Source: Erythrobacter sp. CCH5-A1 (GTDB lineage: Bacteria > Pseudomonadota > Alphaproteobacteria > Sphingomonadales > Sphingomonadaceae). From it: DNA of 64,000 bases. The notes under the pieces are model-generated. The model was not told the origin of the DNA. It saw only the letters and a list, made by a program, of their open reading frames with translations, and did not search any database. The stretch is taken from contig NZ_LSKQ01000105.1 of NCBI RefSeq assembly GCF_001557115.1, positions 1-64,000 of the forward strand, given 5' to 3'. Below, one piece after another: positions 35,322 to 44,129 of the stretch. The position numbers and the translations under genes were made by a program. Numbering within the stretch: the first letter of the stretch is position 1; each line of letters opens with the position of its first letter.

Positions 35322-35352
35322 AACCCTTGGCCTTCCCGTGCGTTGGCGCGGG

Positions 35353-36318
35353 ATGGACGGACAGGCAGATATTCTCATCATCGGCGGCGGCATGGCAGGG
35401 CTTTCGGCCGCCACCGCTTTGGCAGGCGCGGGCGCGGGCGTGACCGTGTTCGACAAGGGGCGCGGCCCCGGCGGGCGGATGGCGGCGCGGCGGGTGGAGA
35501 TCGCCGGCGCGCAGGTCAGCTTCGATCACGGGGCGCAATATTTCACAGCACGCGATCATGCCTTCGTTGAGGCGGTCGCTGGCTGGGAGGCGGCGGGCGT
35601 AGCCGCACGTTGGCTCGCGGCGGGCGCGGATGCATGGGTCGGCACCCCCGGCATGAACGCGCCGGTCCGCGCCATGGCCGAAGGTCTGGATGTCCGCTGG
35701 AACGTGCGCGCAGAGCGCCTCTGCCGCGAGGGAGCGCTCTGGCGGGTGGAAGCGGGCGAGGCGGTGTTTCGCGCCGAAACGGTGCTGGTCGCGGTGCCCG
35801 CCGAACAGGCCGCCGTGCTGCTCGCCGATGCTGCGCCGGACTTTGCTGCGCGTGCCGCCAGCATCGCCTCCGCGCCGTGCTGGGCGGTGATGGCGGCCTT
35901 TGCCGAGCGCCTGCTGCTCGCCGACACTGTCCGCTGCGACACCGGCCCGGTTAGCTGGGCCGCGCGCAATTCCGCCAAGCCGGGGCGCTCGGGCGCGGAG
36001 ACATGGGTGGTCCATGCCTCCCCTGCGCGCAGCCGCGAGCTGATTGACCTCGCCAAGGAGGAGGTTGCCCGCACCCTGCTGGCCGACTTCTTCGCTGCCA
36101 CCGGCGCGCCCCCGGCCGCTCCGCTACACCTCGACGCGCACCGCTGGCTCTACGCCCAGCCCGAAGCCCGAAAGGGCGAGGGCCCCCTCTACGATCCCCA
36201 ATTGCGCATCGGCATCGCCGGCGACTGGCTCCACAGTCCGCGGGTCGAGGGGGCGTGGCTGTCAGGCCGCAGCCTCGCGCAAGGCGTGCTTCAGGAACGG
36301 CTCGCCAGGACGTCGTAG
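35353..36318 (+). CDS. NAD(P)/FAD-dependent oxidoreductase, renalase-like
   Basis: 321-residue flavoprotein of the renalase/amine-oxidase-like group. Dinucleotide motif ILIIGGGMAGLSAA at residues 6-19, then GRGPGGRMAARR near 39-50. The C-terminal FAD motif is IGIAGDWLHSPRVEGAWLSG (near 292-311). It follows egtD by 31 bp on the same strand and may be co-transcribed, but a role in ergothioneine synthesis is not established. Its 3' end overlaps the convergent FkbM methyltransferase by 28 bp. Confidence 0.85.
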   Translation: MDGQADILIIGGGMAGLSAATALAGAGAGVTVFDKGRGPGGRMAARRVEIAGAQVSFDHGAQYFTARDHAFVEAVAGWEAAGVAARWLAAGADAWVGTPGMNAPVRAMAEGLDVRWNVRAERLCREGALWRVEAGEAVFRAETVLVAVPAEQAAVLLADAAPDFAARAASIASAPCWAVMAAFAERLLLADTVRCDTGPVSWAARNSAKPGRSGAETWVVHASPARSRELIDLAKEEVARTLLADFFAATGAPPAAPLHLDAHRWLYAQPEARKGEGPLYDPQLRIGIAGDWLHSPRVEGAWLSGRSLAQGVLQERLARTS

Positions 36319-37067
36319 TGGTGCCCGCGCCCGTATTTGGCGAAGCGGGTGAAGCCGGCGGCGCGCAGCAGCGCTTCGATTTCGCCCGCGCTCGCCCAGC
36401 GGTCATCGACCTCGTAGAAGATCGCCTCGACGCGCTCGAAGCTCGGCGTTTTCGCCAGTTCGGCGATCACCACCGCCTCGAGCCCCTCGACGTCGATCTT
36501 GACGAACATCGGCAGCTCGCCCGCCAACAGCGGGTCGAGCAGCGGAGCGTCGATCGTTTCGATCGTGACGCTGCCCGCTCCCGAAGCGCCCTCGCGCCCG
36601 GCGAGCGTGGCGGTGCCGGTGTGATCGGGCGCGACGTTGATCGTCACCTCGCCCGCGCTGTCGGCGATGGCGAGGAGGTGCAACGCGGTCTTCGCCGCGC
36701 CGCCATTGAGCGCCACATTGGCGGCAAGACGCGCATGGGTGGTCGGCACGGGCTCGAAGGCGATCACCCGGCGGCACCTGGGGTTCAGCGCCGCGACCAG
36801 CGAATAGAGCCCTTGGTTGGCGCCGATGTCGACGAAGACGAAGTCCTCCCGCTGGCCGAGCAGCAGATCGGCCAGATCGCGGCCATAGGTGCCGAAGATG
36901 CAATAGCGGAAGGTGGTGTCCTGCCAGTTGGGCACCATCAGCACGCCATAGGCCGAGCGAACGGCATCATCCCCGCGCGCCGCCATCAACGGGGAGAGCG
37001 CGGCCGCCTTCCACTTGCGCAGGGTCTTGACCACGCCGTAACGCCAGAATGCACCAAGACTAGCCAC
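36291..37067 (-). CDS. FkbM family methyltransferase
   Basis: 258-residue SAM-dependent methyltransferase of the FkbM family, commonly O-methylating sugars in surface polysaccharides. The SAM site FVFVDIGANQGLYS is near 77-90, followed by VIAFEPVPTTHARLAANV. The C-terminal block has PMFVKIDVEGLEAVVIAEL. The start is placed at the GTG 37065-37067 with AAAGGA seven bases upstream; it overlaps the stop of the preceding gene (GTGGCTAG). Last gene of a three-gene surface-polymer operon. Confidence 0.85.
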   Translation of the reverse strand: MASLGAFWRYGVVKTLRKWKAAALSPLMAARGDDAVRSAYGVLMVPNWQDTTFRYCIFGTYGRDLADLLLGQREDFVFVDIGANQGLYSLVAALNPRCRRVIAFEPVPTTHARLAANVALNGGAAKTALHLLAIADSAGEVTINVAPDHTGTATLAGREGASGAGSVTIETIDAPLLDPLLAGELPMFVKIDVEGLEAVVIAELAKTPSFERVEAIFYEVDDRWASAGEIEALLRAAGFTRFAKYGRGHHYDVLASRS

Positions 37068-38229
37068 GCGGGGTCCTTTCCAGAAAGGCCGTGATCGCAT
37101 CGGCTGCGCGCTCCGCCGAGGGGCGGTCCGAAAGCGAGAAGGTCGCGTCGATCAATGCCTGTTGAACGCCTGCATAGTCGGGATGGGAGGCAATCGCAGC
37201 ATCGATCCGGTCGAGCAGGCGTTCAGCGTTCTCCAGCACCGGGCCGGCCTGCCAGTGGAGGTAGTTGGGATCGCCCTGCCAGTCGACCCCGTGGCTGTTG
37301 AGGAACAGGCAGGGGCGGGGCGCGCGCAGGAATTCGTAGACCTGGCTGCTGACATCGCCGAGGTAGATGTCGGCGCGGTTGGTGTAGCTCATGTCGCTGC
37401 TGGCGGCGCTGCCGGTGTCGATGTGGATGCGGGGCTCGCCTGCTAATTCGGGGCCGGGGGGAGTGACGCGGGCGAGGCTCGGCGGGTCGATGGTGACGAC
37501 CCATTGGCGGGCAAACAGCATCACGTGCGGGGCGAAGATCAGGTTGTAGCGATCCTGACGGCGGAAGGCCTCGAGCACCTGCGCCCCGTGCCGGAACCAG
37601 CTCGAGAGTTTGGGCGAGGGGTGGGGGTTGTAGATCACCGTCGGCCGCTCAGGGGCGGGAAAGCTGCCTTCGAACCGATTGTGCGCGCAAAGATCGAGCT
37701 TGGGATAGCCGACCAGCGCGATCCGCTCCGGCGCAAGGCCTGCATCGGCAATCAGCCGGTCGCGGATCTTGGGGCCCGAGACCAGCACCAGATCGAACTT
37801 TGCGCTTTCGGGATTGAACCCGATCGCCCGGTCGCCGGCACCGTGGCGTGTGTGGATCAGCTTGAGGTCATCGAGCCCGTAGCGGGTCTTCAAGAGCAGC
37901 GTGGTCTTCTCCGAGACGACCACCGCATCGAAGCTGCGGAAGAAATCGAGGTTGTCGCGGTAGATGAGCAGCTTGGTGGCCGGAACGAGCCGTTCCAGCA
38001 TCCCGGCCAGCAGCTGCGACCCGCCGCGCTTGAGGCCGAGATGCACCAGCTCCATCCGCGCCAGCAGCACCGGATCGGCCTGCCGCTCGATCTCGGCGCG
38101 CACGCCTTCGCGGGCATAGGCGAGGGTGACGTGATGCTGCCCCCGTGCCGCCAGCGCCAGCGCGATGGGGAGGCTGTGCGCGAGCTGGTGAGTCTGGTCG
38201 TGGTTGAACAGGAAGCAGATGCGCTTCAT
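37060..38229 (-). CDS. CDP-glycerol glycerophosphotransferase-like / GT-B fold transferase
   Basis: 389-residue GT-B-type protein. The N-terminal Rossmann half starts MKRICFLFNHDQTHQLAHS. The C-terminal half has YNPHPSPKLSSWF, a FAPHVMLFA segment, and SYTNRADIYLGDVSSQVYEF near 303-322, which resembles the donor site of CDP-glycerol glycerophosphotransferases (TagB/TagF type) and of UDP-GlcNAc 2-epimerases. Role inferred: transfer of a glycerol-phosphate or sugar unit to a surface polymer. Coupled by a 4-bp overlap (ATGA) to the upstream nucleotidyltransferase. Confidence 0.7.
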   Translation of the reverse strand: MKRICFLFNHDQTHQLAHSLPIALALAARGQHHVTLAYAREGVRAEIERQADPVLLARMELVHLGLKRGGSQLLAGMLERLVPATKLLIYRDNLDFFRSFDAVVVSEKTTLLLKTRYGLDDLKLIHTRHGAGDRAIGFNPESAKFDLVLVSGPKIRDRLIADAGLAPERIALVGYPKLDLCAHNRFEGSFPAPERPTVIYNPHPSPKLSSWFRHGAQVLEAFRRQDRYNLIFAPHVMLFARQWVVTIDPPSLARVTPPGPELAGEPRIHIDTGSAASSDMSYTNRADIYLGDVSSQVYEFLRAPRPCLFLNSHGVDWQGDPNYLHWQAGPVLENAERLLDRIDAAIASHPDYAGVQQALIDATFSLSDRPSAERAADAITAFLERTPRG

Positions 38230-39023
38230 CCGCGCGCCGCTCCCAGCAGCCGCTCGGCCAAAGCATGGTCCTCGGGCTTGTCGACGTCGACCCCCATGCG
38301 GCCGTCCGGCAGCACCACCGGCGAAACCGATGCGCCCAGCTTTGCGCCCGCAGCCACCAGGGCCTGCGTCAGGGTCATCCGCCGCAGCAGCAGCCTGACC
38401 ATCAGCACCGGGCCGAAATGGGCGGCAAGACGCAGCACCGACTTGCGGTCGGCCTCGACCTTCTCCCAGAACCTGAGCGCATTGGTGGCCCCCGGGCCGG
38501 TCAGCGCGAAGAGGTTTGCGCCGGTAAAGGCACCATCGCGGAACGTGAGCCATGTTCGCCGGTTGGGGCCGACCGCGCGTTCCAGATTGCCGCGCTCGAC
38601 AAAGGCCACCGACACATCACCCGCGCCGGTGCCGGCAACGAATTGCGCGACCGTGGCCGGGGTCAGCATCACGTTATCGGCGGTGGTCACCAGCAGCGGC
38701 AGGCCCACGGCGGGGTCCTCGACCGCGCCCAGCACCGATCCGCTGATCGTTGGTCCGGAGACACGGAAGGTGATCTTCGGTTCCTCCACCGCCCAGGCCA
38801 GATCGCGGTGGGCGCGCAGTTCGAGCGTGTTCTGCGCAAGCACCACGATCCGCGCGATCTCGGGCGCGTCGAGCAGCGCTTCCAGCACGCGGTTCAGCAT
38901 CAGCTCGCCCGCGACCGGGATCAGCGCCTTCATCTCCGCGCCGAAATGGGCCGCCATCGGGTCGATCCCCGGGCGCTGGCCGGCCAGCACGAGCGCAGTC
39001 CAGCCTTGCGATGCATCAGTCAT
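38226..39023 (-). CDS. MobA-like NTP transferase domain protein
   Basis: 265-residue nucleotidyltransferase. ALVLAGQRPGIDPMA (residues 10-24) replaces the usual LAGGxGxR loop, with K31 (MKALIPVAG) as the likely phosphate-binding lysine. LLVTTADNVMLTP near 110-122 contains the metal-binding Asp. A long C-terminal helix-rich region ends with VDVDKPEDHALAERLL, typical of sugar/alcohol-phosphate nucleotidyltransferases. Probably makes the activated donor (for example a CDP-alditol) for the next gene. The start is chosen at ATG 39021-39023 with GAGG 11 bases upstream. Confidence 0.75.
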   Translation of the reverse strand: MTDASQGWTALVLAGQRPGIDPMAAHFGAEMKALIPVAGELMLNRVLEALLDAPEIARIVVLAQNTLELRAHRDLAWAVEEPKITFRVSGPTISGSVLGAVEDPAVGLPLLVTTADNVMLTPATVAQFVAGTGAGDVSVAFVERGNLERAVGPNRRTWLTFRDGAFTGANLFALTGPGATNALRFWEKVEADRKSVLRLAAHFGPVLMVRLLLRRMTLTQALVAAGAKLGASVSPVVLPDGRMGVDVDKPEDHALAERLLGAARG

Positions 39024-39110
39024 GGCGAAGGCAACCTCGGGAAGCGGAGGGGGAGGGGACGTCCGTCCCTTTCCGCCACCGCCCCCGAATGTCAAGAATG
39101 GCCCCAGCCG

Positions 39111-40622
39111 CTAGGCCGCCATCGGCGCGGGGCAATAGCGCGCGAGGTATTCGCCGTGGCCGGGCATGGCGCCCACGAGGTAGCGGATCGATTGCTCCAT
39201 CTCGTTCACTTCGCTCGCGGTCTTCACCGGATCGAGCGCGTCGGCCATCGCGTTGTGGCTGCCCATGGTTATCCCCTGACCCATCATCACCGCCGCCCAG
39301 CTGGTCTCGGTGAAGAGCTCGTCCTCCTCGCGGAAGATCTGGCCGTTGGCGCGGAACAGCTCGACCTTCTCGGTGAGCGTGTCGGGCACGGGCATGGTGC
39401 GCACGTAATTCCAGAAGTCGGAGTCGGTGCGCTGCGTCGCGTTGTAATGGAGGATCAGGAAGTCGCGGATGCGGGCATATTCGCGCCCCGTCAGGCGGTT
39501 GAAGGTGTCCTCCTGCACCTGCGTGATCCCGTCCAGCGAGAGCAGCGAGATCAGCTTGTCGATCCCGGTGTTGATGAGGTGGATCGAGGTGGATTCGAGC
39601 GGTTCCATGAAGCCCGCCGCCAGCCCCAGCGCGACCACATTCTTGTTCCAGAACTTGCGGCGGCGCCCGGTGATGAAGCGCAGCCAGTTGGGCTCGGCCT
39701 GCGGCTTGCCTGCGATATTGCCGAGCAGGATGTCGAGCGCTTGGCTGTCCTCCATGTAGGCCGAGCAATAGACATGGCCGTTGCCGTTCCGGTGCTGGAG
39801 CGGCACCTGCCATTGCCAGCCGGCGGCGTGCGCGGTGGCGCGGGTAACGGGCGGGGGCGGGCTGCCGTCCTCGCGCTGGCAGGGCAGGGCGACTGCGCGG
39901 TTGCAGGGGAGGTAATGGCTCCAGTCGTCATAGCCGGTCTTCAGCGCCTGCTCGATCAGGAGGCCGCGGAAGCCCGAGCAATCGATGAACAGATCGCCCG
40001 CGAACTGGCGGCCATCCTCGAGGCTGACGCCGGTGACGAAGCCGCTTTCCCCATCCAGCGCGACGTCGGCGACCTTGCCCTCCTGGCGCACCACGCCGCG
40101 GCTTTCGGCAAGGCGGCGCAGGAAGGCGGCGTAGCGGCCCGCATCGAGGTGGTAGGCGTAATTGACCGGCGGCAGATCGTCGCGCCGGAAATCCTCGGTC
40201 CGCGCGAACTTGCCGAAATAGGCGGCCATGGTCTCGAGGTTGAAGACCTGGATCGGGCGCTTGTCGCCCGCGCCTTTCATCCGGTGCCACACGTGATGGA
40301 AGCTGATCCCGCCCATGGTGTAGCCATAGGCGCCGAAGGGGTGGATGTAGCTGTCGCCGAGCTTGCCCCAGTTTTCGAACTGGATGCCGAGCTTGAAGGT
40401 GCCGCCGACGGCGCTGAGCATCTCGCGCTCGTCGACCCCGAGCAGCTGGTTGAAGCCGACGAAGGGCGGGATCGTCGCCTCGCCGACCCCGACCGTGCCG
40501 ATCGCTTCGGATTCGATCAGGGTGATTTCCACCGAGCGGCCCGCGCGGATGCGCGACAACGCGGCTGCCGCCATCCACCCCGCGGTGCCCCCGCCGACAA
40601 TGATAATGCGTTCGATTCCCAC
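39111..40622 (-). CDS. Flavin-dependent tryptophan halogenase family protein
   Basis: 503-residue flavin-dependent halogenase homologue. FAD motif GGGTAGW at 10-16. The catalytic lysine (K79 of PrnA) corresponds to K77 in GGTFKLGIQF, and the active-site Glu is kept in FMEPLESTSIH. The W-x-W-x-[IV]-P motif (GWQWQVP) is near 266. All key residues are present, so halogenase chemistry is possible. It is divergent from a TonB receptor of a beta-glucan locus, an arrangement frequent in Caulobacterales and Sphingomonadales, where the substrate is unknown. The start is the GTG 40620-40622 with GAGG five bases upstream; an ATG at 40658 has no site. Confidence 0.88.
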   Translation of the reverse strand: MGIERIIIVGGGTAGWMAAAALSRIRAGRSVEITLIESEAIGTVGVGEATIPPFVGFNQLLGVDEREMLSAVGGTFKLGIQFENWGKLGDSYIHPFGAYGYTMGGISFHHVWHRMKGAGDKRPIQVFNLETMAAYFGKFARTEDFRRDDLPPVNYAYHLDAGRYAAFLRRLAESRGVVRQEGKVADVALDGESGFVTGVSLEDGRQFAGDLFIDCSGFRGLLIEQALKTGYDDWSHYLPCNRAVALPCQREDGSPPPPVTRATAHAAGWQWQVPLQHRNGNGHVYCSAYMEDSQALDILLGNIAGKPQAEPNWLRFITGRRRKFWNKNVVALGLAAGFMEPLESTSIHLINTGIDKLISLLSLDGITQVQEDTFNRLTGREYARIRDFLILHYNATQRTDSDFWNYVRTMPVPDTLTEKVELFRANGQIFREEDELFTETSWAAVMMGQGITMGSHNAMADALDPVKTASEVNEMEQSIRYLVGAMPGHGEYLARYCPAPMAA

Positions 40623-40725
40623 GTTTTCCTCGAATCCCGTCGGGCCTCTGCGGGCCATGTACGGGCGGAGAATGCCGCCCCTGCCAGTGTTGCCAGAATG
40701 CAATATGAACCAGAGATTACAAGTC

Positions 40726-40741
40726 TTGAGAACGCTCTCAA
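40726..40741. promoter_or_regulatory. LacI-type operator in the halogenase/TonB-receptor intergenic region
   Basis: TTGAGAACGCTCTCAA: arms TTGAGA and TCTCAA are perfectly complementary around ACGC. A nearly identical site (TTGATAACGTTCTCAA) precedes the GH3 gene of the same locus. The CG-centred AACG core is characteristic of LacI/GalR family operators, and a LacI gene lies within the locus. Confidence 0.7.
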
Positions 40742-40817
40742 TATCGGTTACAACCGCGCTGCAGCCCGCAGCTTCAGGCACGAACCTGTCGCGCGGAATG
40801 GGGAGAGACGACACATC

Positions 40818-43800
40818 ATGAACACCGCCAAGCTTGCGCCGCGCCGGCGCCTCTTCGTCCTCGGCACCGCCTCGGTGCTCGCGATCGCTGCGGCCAATCC
40901 CGCGCTGGCGCAGGACGCAGCCACACCGGACGAGGATCCGGACGCCGCCGCCGCGCCTGCCGAAGAACCCGGCTCCGAAATCATCGTCACCGGCTACCGC
41001 GCCGCGCTGCAGAACGCGCAGAGCATCAAGCGCAATGCCGACACCGTGGTCGACGCGATCACGGCGGAAGACATCGGCGCGCTCCCCGACCGCTCGGTCG
41101 CCGAAGCCTTGCAGCGTGTGCCCGGCGTCAACATCGGCCGCTTCGAGAAGCCTTCCGATCCCGACCGTTTCTCGGTCGAAGGCACCGGCGTCATCATCCG
41201 CGGCCTGCCCTATGTGCGCTCCGAGCTGAACGGCCGCGACGTCTTCTCCGCCAATGGCGGCGTGGTGCTCAACTTCAACGACCTTTCGCCCGAGCTCTTG
41301 AGCTCGGTGCTGGTGTACAAGAACCTCACCGCCGACATGATCGAAGGCGGCATCGCGGGGACGGTCAACCTCACCACCCGCAAGCCGCTCAACCGGCCGG
41401 GCTTCCACATTTCGGGCACGCTCGAAGGCAATATCGGTGACCTTCAGGAAGAATGGTCGCCGGGCGGCTCGGTGCTGGTCACCAAGACCTTCGAGGGCGA
41501 GCGCGGCTCGCTCGGCCTCCAGTTCGGCTATGCGCGCTCCGAACTGGTGAGCCGCACCGATGCCTCGCAGATCACCGATCCCTGCTACCGCGCTGCGACG
41601 CTCAACGGGCCGTGCTTCCGTCCGCGTCCCGTCGGCAGCGGCGGGTTCCAGCCCGGGCCGATCGCCGACCCGAGCAATTTCCCGCCCGCCGGCAGCGTAC
41701 TGGTGCCCAAGGGCGCAGGCGTGCGCACGACCAGGCTCGAGCGTGACCGCGAGGCCTATTCGGCGGTGCTCCAGTACGAAAGCCCGGATCGCGACTTCCT
41801 GTTCACCTTCGAATGGCTGCGTTCCGACACCACCTTTGCGGCCGACGAATATTCGGCGCTGGCGCTGGTCAATGACGACGCGCTGTTCCCGGTTCCGGCC
41901 GCGGGCAGCACCTGGGAGTTTGACAGCAACGGCGTGTTCCAGCGCGGCGTGCTCAGCCAGCGCATCGGCGATGCCTACGCCAACCCCTTCGGCCGCGGCG
42001 GCATCCCGCTCGAGACGCTGCGTCTCCAGCGCGAAACCACCTCGCGCACCGAGGATTTCTCGGTCGATATCGACTGGAGCATCACCGACCGCTTCCGGGT
42101 CAACTTCGAGGCGCAGCGCATCAAGTCCGAACTGGCGCAGGATGCGGTCATCGGGACGATGGCGAGCTGGGCGAATATCGCGATCGACAACACCGGTCGC
42201 ACCCCGCAGGTCCAGTTCCTCGCGCCTCCGGGCGCTCCGGCCGATTACTTCACCTCGGGGCGCAACACCTATTACTGGTTCCTGATCGACAGCGTCACGC
42301 GCAACGATGGCGAAATCGATTCGCTGCGCTTCGATGCCGAATACGACATCAGCGACGACGGCTTCTTCAAGCAGGCCAAGTTCGGCGCGCGCTGGTCCGA
42401 CCGCAACCGGGCGACGCGCGACACCGCCTTCAGCACCTGGGGTAATCTTTCGGCGCCCTGGGCCGGCCGCGCGGGCTGCGCGCCGTGGAACGCAGGGCCG
42501 GGCTGCGCGGCGACCGGCGGGTTCCAGCCCGGGCGATTCTTCACCGGGCTTCCCGGCCAGGAATTTGCGATCGGCGGCGGCGCGTTTGTGGATGATTTCC
42601 CGACCTTTTCAAACCTGCGCACGCCGTTCGATGGCGGCTTCCAGCGCGGCAACGCGCCTGCCCCGCTGCCAGGCGGCGCGTTCTTCTACGGCGGGGACGA
42701 TTTCCTCGGCGAGTATCTGGGCGGCCTGACCGACCAGCAGGGGCGCGCGATCAACGTCTTCTCGCAGACCCCCAACCCCTATATCGGCGTCAACGGGCGC
42801 ACCTTCTTCGATCCGGTCACCCGCACCTCCACGCCGTGCGACCCGTTCTGCCCGAACGAGCTCGACATCGTCTCGGAGGAAACCCGCGCCGCTTATGCCC
42901 GCGTCGACTTCGGGAGCGATTTCAACAACGGCTGGAAGATCTCAGGCAATATCGGGCTGCGCTATGTCGAGACCGAGGTGTCGGCGGGCGGCCTGATCGG
43001 CTTCCCCAACGCCCAGCAATTCGACATTCCGGCGGCGGGCGGCAATGGCGACGGGATCGCGCAGCTGTCCGAGGTTCAGGCCGCCTGCACCCAGGCGCAA
43101 AACCTGCCGGCCGACCAGCGCCCGGCCTATTGCTCGCTTTCGCCGGCGCGCCTCGCCACCTTTGCTGCGGCTTACACCACCGAAATCCTCGACGATCGCA
43201 GCAACGAGACCTTCAGCAACTGGCTGCCGAGCTTCAACGCGCTGCTCGACACCGGCAATGGCCTGCTGTTCCGCGCCGCGGTCTCGCGCGGGATCAGCCG
43301 TCCCGATCTCGGCGCGTACCGCTCTGGCGGGGCTATCGGCGACAACACCGGCGTCCTGCGCGCCCAGGGCACGCTCGCGACCGGTCCGCTGTTCGCGCTC
43401 AGAACCGGCAATCGCGATCTGAGGCCGATCGGGGTTTGGAACTATGACCTCACTGCGGAATGGTATTTCAGCCGGGTCGGCTCGCTGACCTTCAACGCTT
43501 TCGTCAAGGATTTGAGCGGGATCATCGACAATGCTGTGGAGGTGGTGAACTTCTCCAGCCCGCGGGTGCCCTCGCTCGAGGTCGAGGTGAACCGCCCCGT
43601 CAACCAGCAGGACGGCACGCTCAAGGGCTTCGAGATCAGCTACCAGCAGACCTACGACTTCCTGCCGGGCCTGCTGAGCGGGCTGGGCTCGCAGCTGACC
43701 TACACCTATGTCGACGGCGCGGATTTCACCAATACCGACCGCGCGGGGAACCTCGGCCCGTTTGCCGACGCGCAGCCGCTCGCCGGGATTTCCGAGAGCA

Positions 43801-44117
43801 CCTTCAACGGCACGGTGTTCTACGAGAAGGACTGGCTCTCGGCGCGCCTTGCCTACAACTGGCGCTCGGCCTTCCTGATCACCCCGCGTGACGACATCTT
43901 CCCCTTCTCGCCGATCTGGGGCGAATCGACCGGGCAGCTCGACGGGTCGATCTTCGTCACGGTCCGCAACGGCCTCAAGCTCGGGGTGCAGGGGGTGAAC
44001 CTGCTCGACGAGGTGACGCGTACCAGCCAGGTGGTTGACTTCGACGGCACGCGGGTGATCCGCTCGGCCTTCCGCAACGACCGTCGCTTCACCTTCCTCG
44101 CCCGCTTCGATTTCTAA
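40818..44117 (+). CDS. TonB-dependent receptor (oligosaccharide uptake)
   Basis: 1099-residue outer-membrane receptor. Signal peptide 1-32 ends NPALAQ. The TonB box-like EIIVTGY is near 54-60, and the plug domain (about 60-185) includes ITAEDIGALPDRSVAEALQR. A 22-stranded barrel follows and ends with the terminal aromatic motif FLARFDF. The plug wording is that of receptors imported into Caulobacter/Xanthomonas carbohydrate loci. The start is ATG 40818, with GGGAGAGACG just upstream. First gene of the receptor-GH16-LacI-MFS run; a LacI operator lies about 75 bp ahead. Confidence 0.93.
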   Translation: MNTAKLAPRRRLFVLGTASVLAIAAANPALAQDAATPDEDPDAAAAPAEEPGSEIIVTGYRAALQNAQSIKRNADTVVDAITAEDIGALPDRSVAEALQRVPGVNIGRFEKPSDPDRFSVEGTGVIIRGLPYVRSELNGRDVFSANGGVVLNFNDLSPELLSSVLVYKNLTADMIEGGIAGTVNLTTRKPLNRPGFHISGTLEGNIGDLQEEWSPGGSVLVTKTFEGERGSLGLQFGYARSELVSRTDASQITDPCYRAATLNGPCFRPRPVGSGGFQPGPIADPSNFPPAGSVLVPKGAGVRTTRLERDREAYSAVLQYESPDRDFLFTFEWLRSDTTFAADEYSALALVNDDALFPVPAAGSTWEFDSNGVFQRGVLSQRIGDAYANPFGRGGIPLETLRLQRETTSRTEDFSVDIDWSITDRFRVNFEAQRIKSELAQDAVIGTMASWANIAIDNTGRTPQVQFLAPPGAPADYFTSGRNTYYWFLIDSVTRNDGEIDSLRFDAEYDISDDGFFKQAKFGARWSDRNRATRDTAFSTWGNLSAPWAGRAGCAPWNAGPGCAATGGFQPGRFFTGLPGQEFAIGGGAFVDDFPTFSNLRTPFDGGFQRGNAPAPLPGGAFFYGGDDFLGEYLGGLTDQQGRAINVFSQTPNPYIGVNGRTFFDPVTRTSTPCDPFCPNELDIVSEETRAAYARVDFGSDFNNGWKISGNIGLRYVETEVSAGGLIGFPNAQQFDIPAAGGNGDGIAQLSEVQAACTQAQNLPADQRPAYCSLSPARLATFAAAYTTEILDDRSNETFSNWLPSFNALLDTGNGLLFRAAVSRGISRPDLGAYRSGGAIGDNTGVLRAQGTLATGPLFALRTGNRDLRPIGVWNYDLTAEWYFSRVGSLTFNAFVKDLSGIIDNAVEVVNFSSPRVPSLEVEVNRPVNQQDGTLKGFEISYQQTYDFLPGLLSGLGSQLTYTYVDGADFTNTDRAGNLGPFADAQPLAGISESTFNGTVFYEKDWLSARLAYNWRSAFLITPRDDIFPFSPIWGESTGQLDGSIFVTVRNGLKLGVQGVNLLDEVTRTSQVVDFDGTRVIRSAFRNDRRFTFLARFDF

Positions 44118-44129
44118 GAGGGCAAGACC

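Noticed and set aside
39049..39065. GGGAC/GTCCC inverted repeat between halogenase and nucleotidyltransferase genes
   Set aside because: Five-bp arms only; too weak to call a terminator or operator.
38265..40817. Open frame extending the first TonB receptor upstream by about 850 codons
   Set aside because: The upstream part is antisense to the nucleotidyltransferase and halogenase. The signal peptide fixes the real start at 40818.
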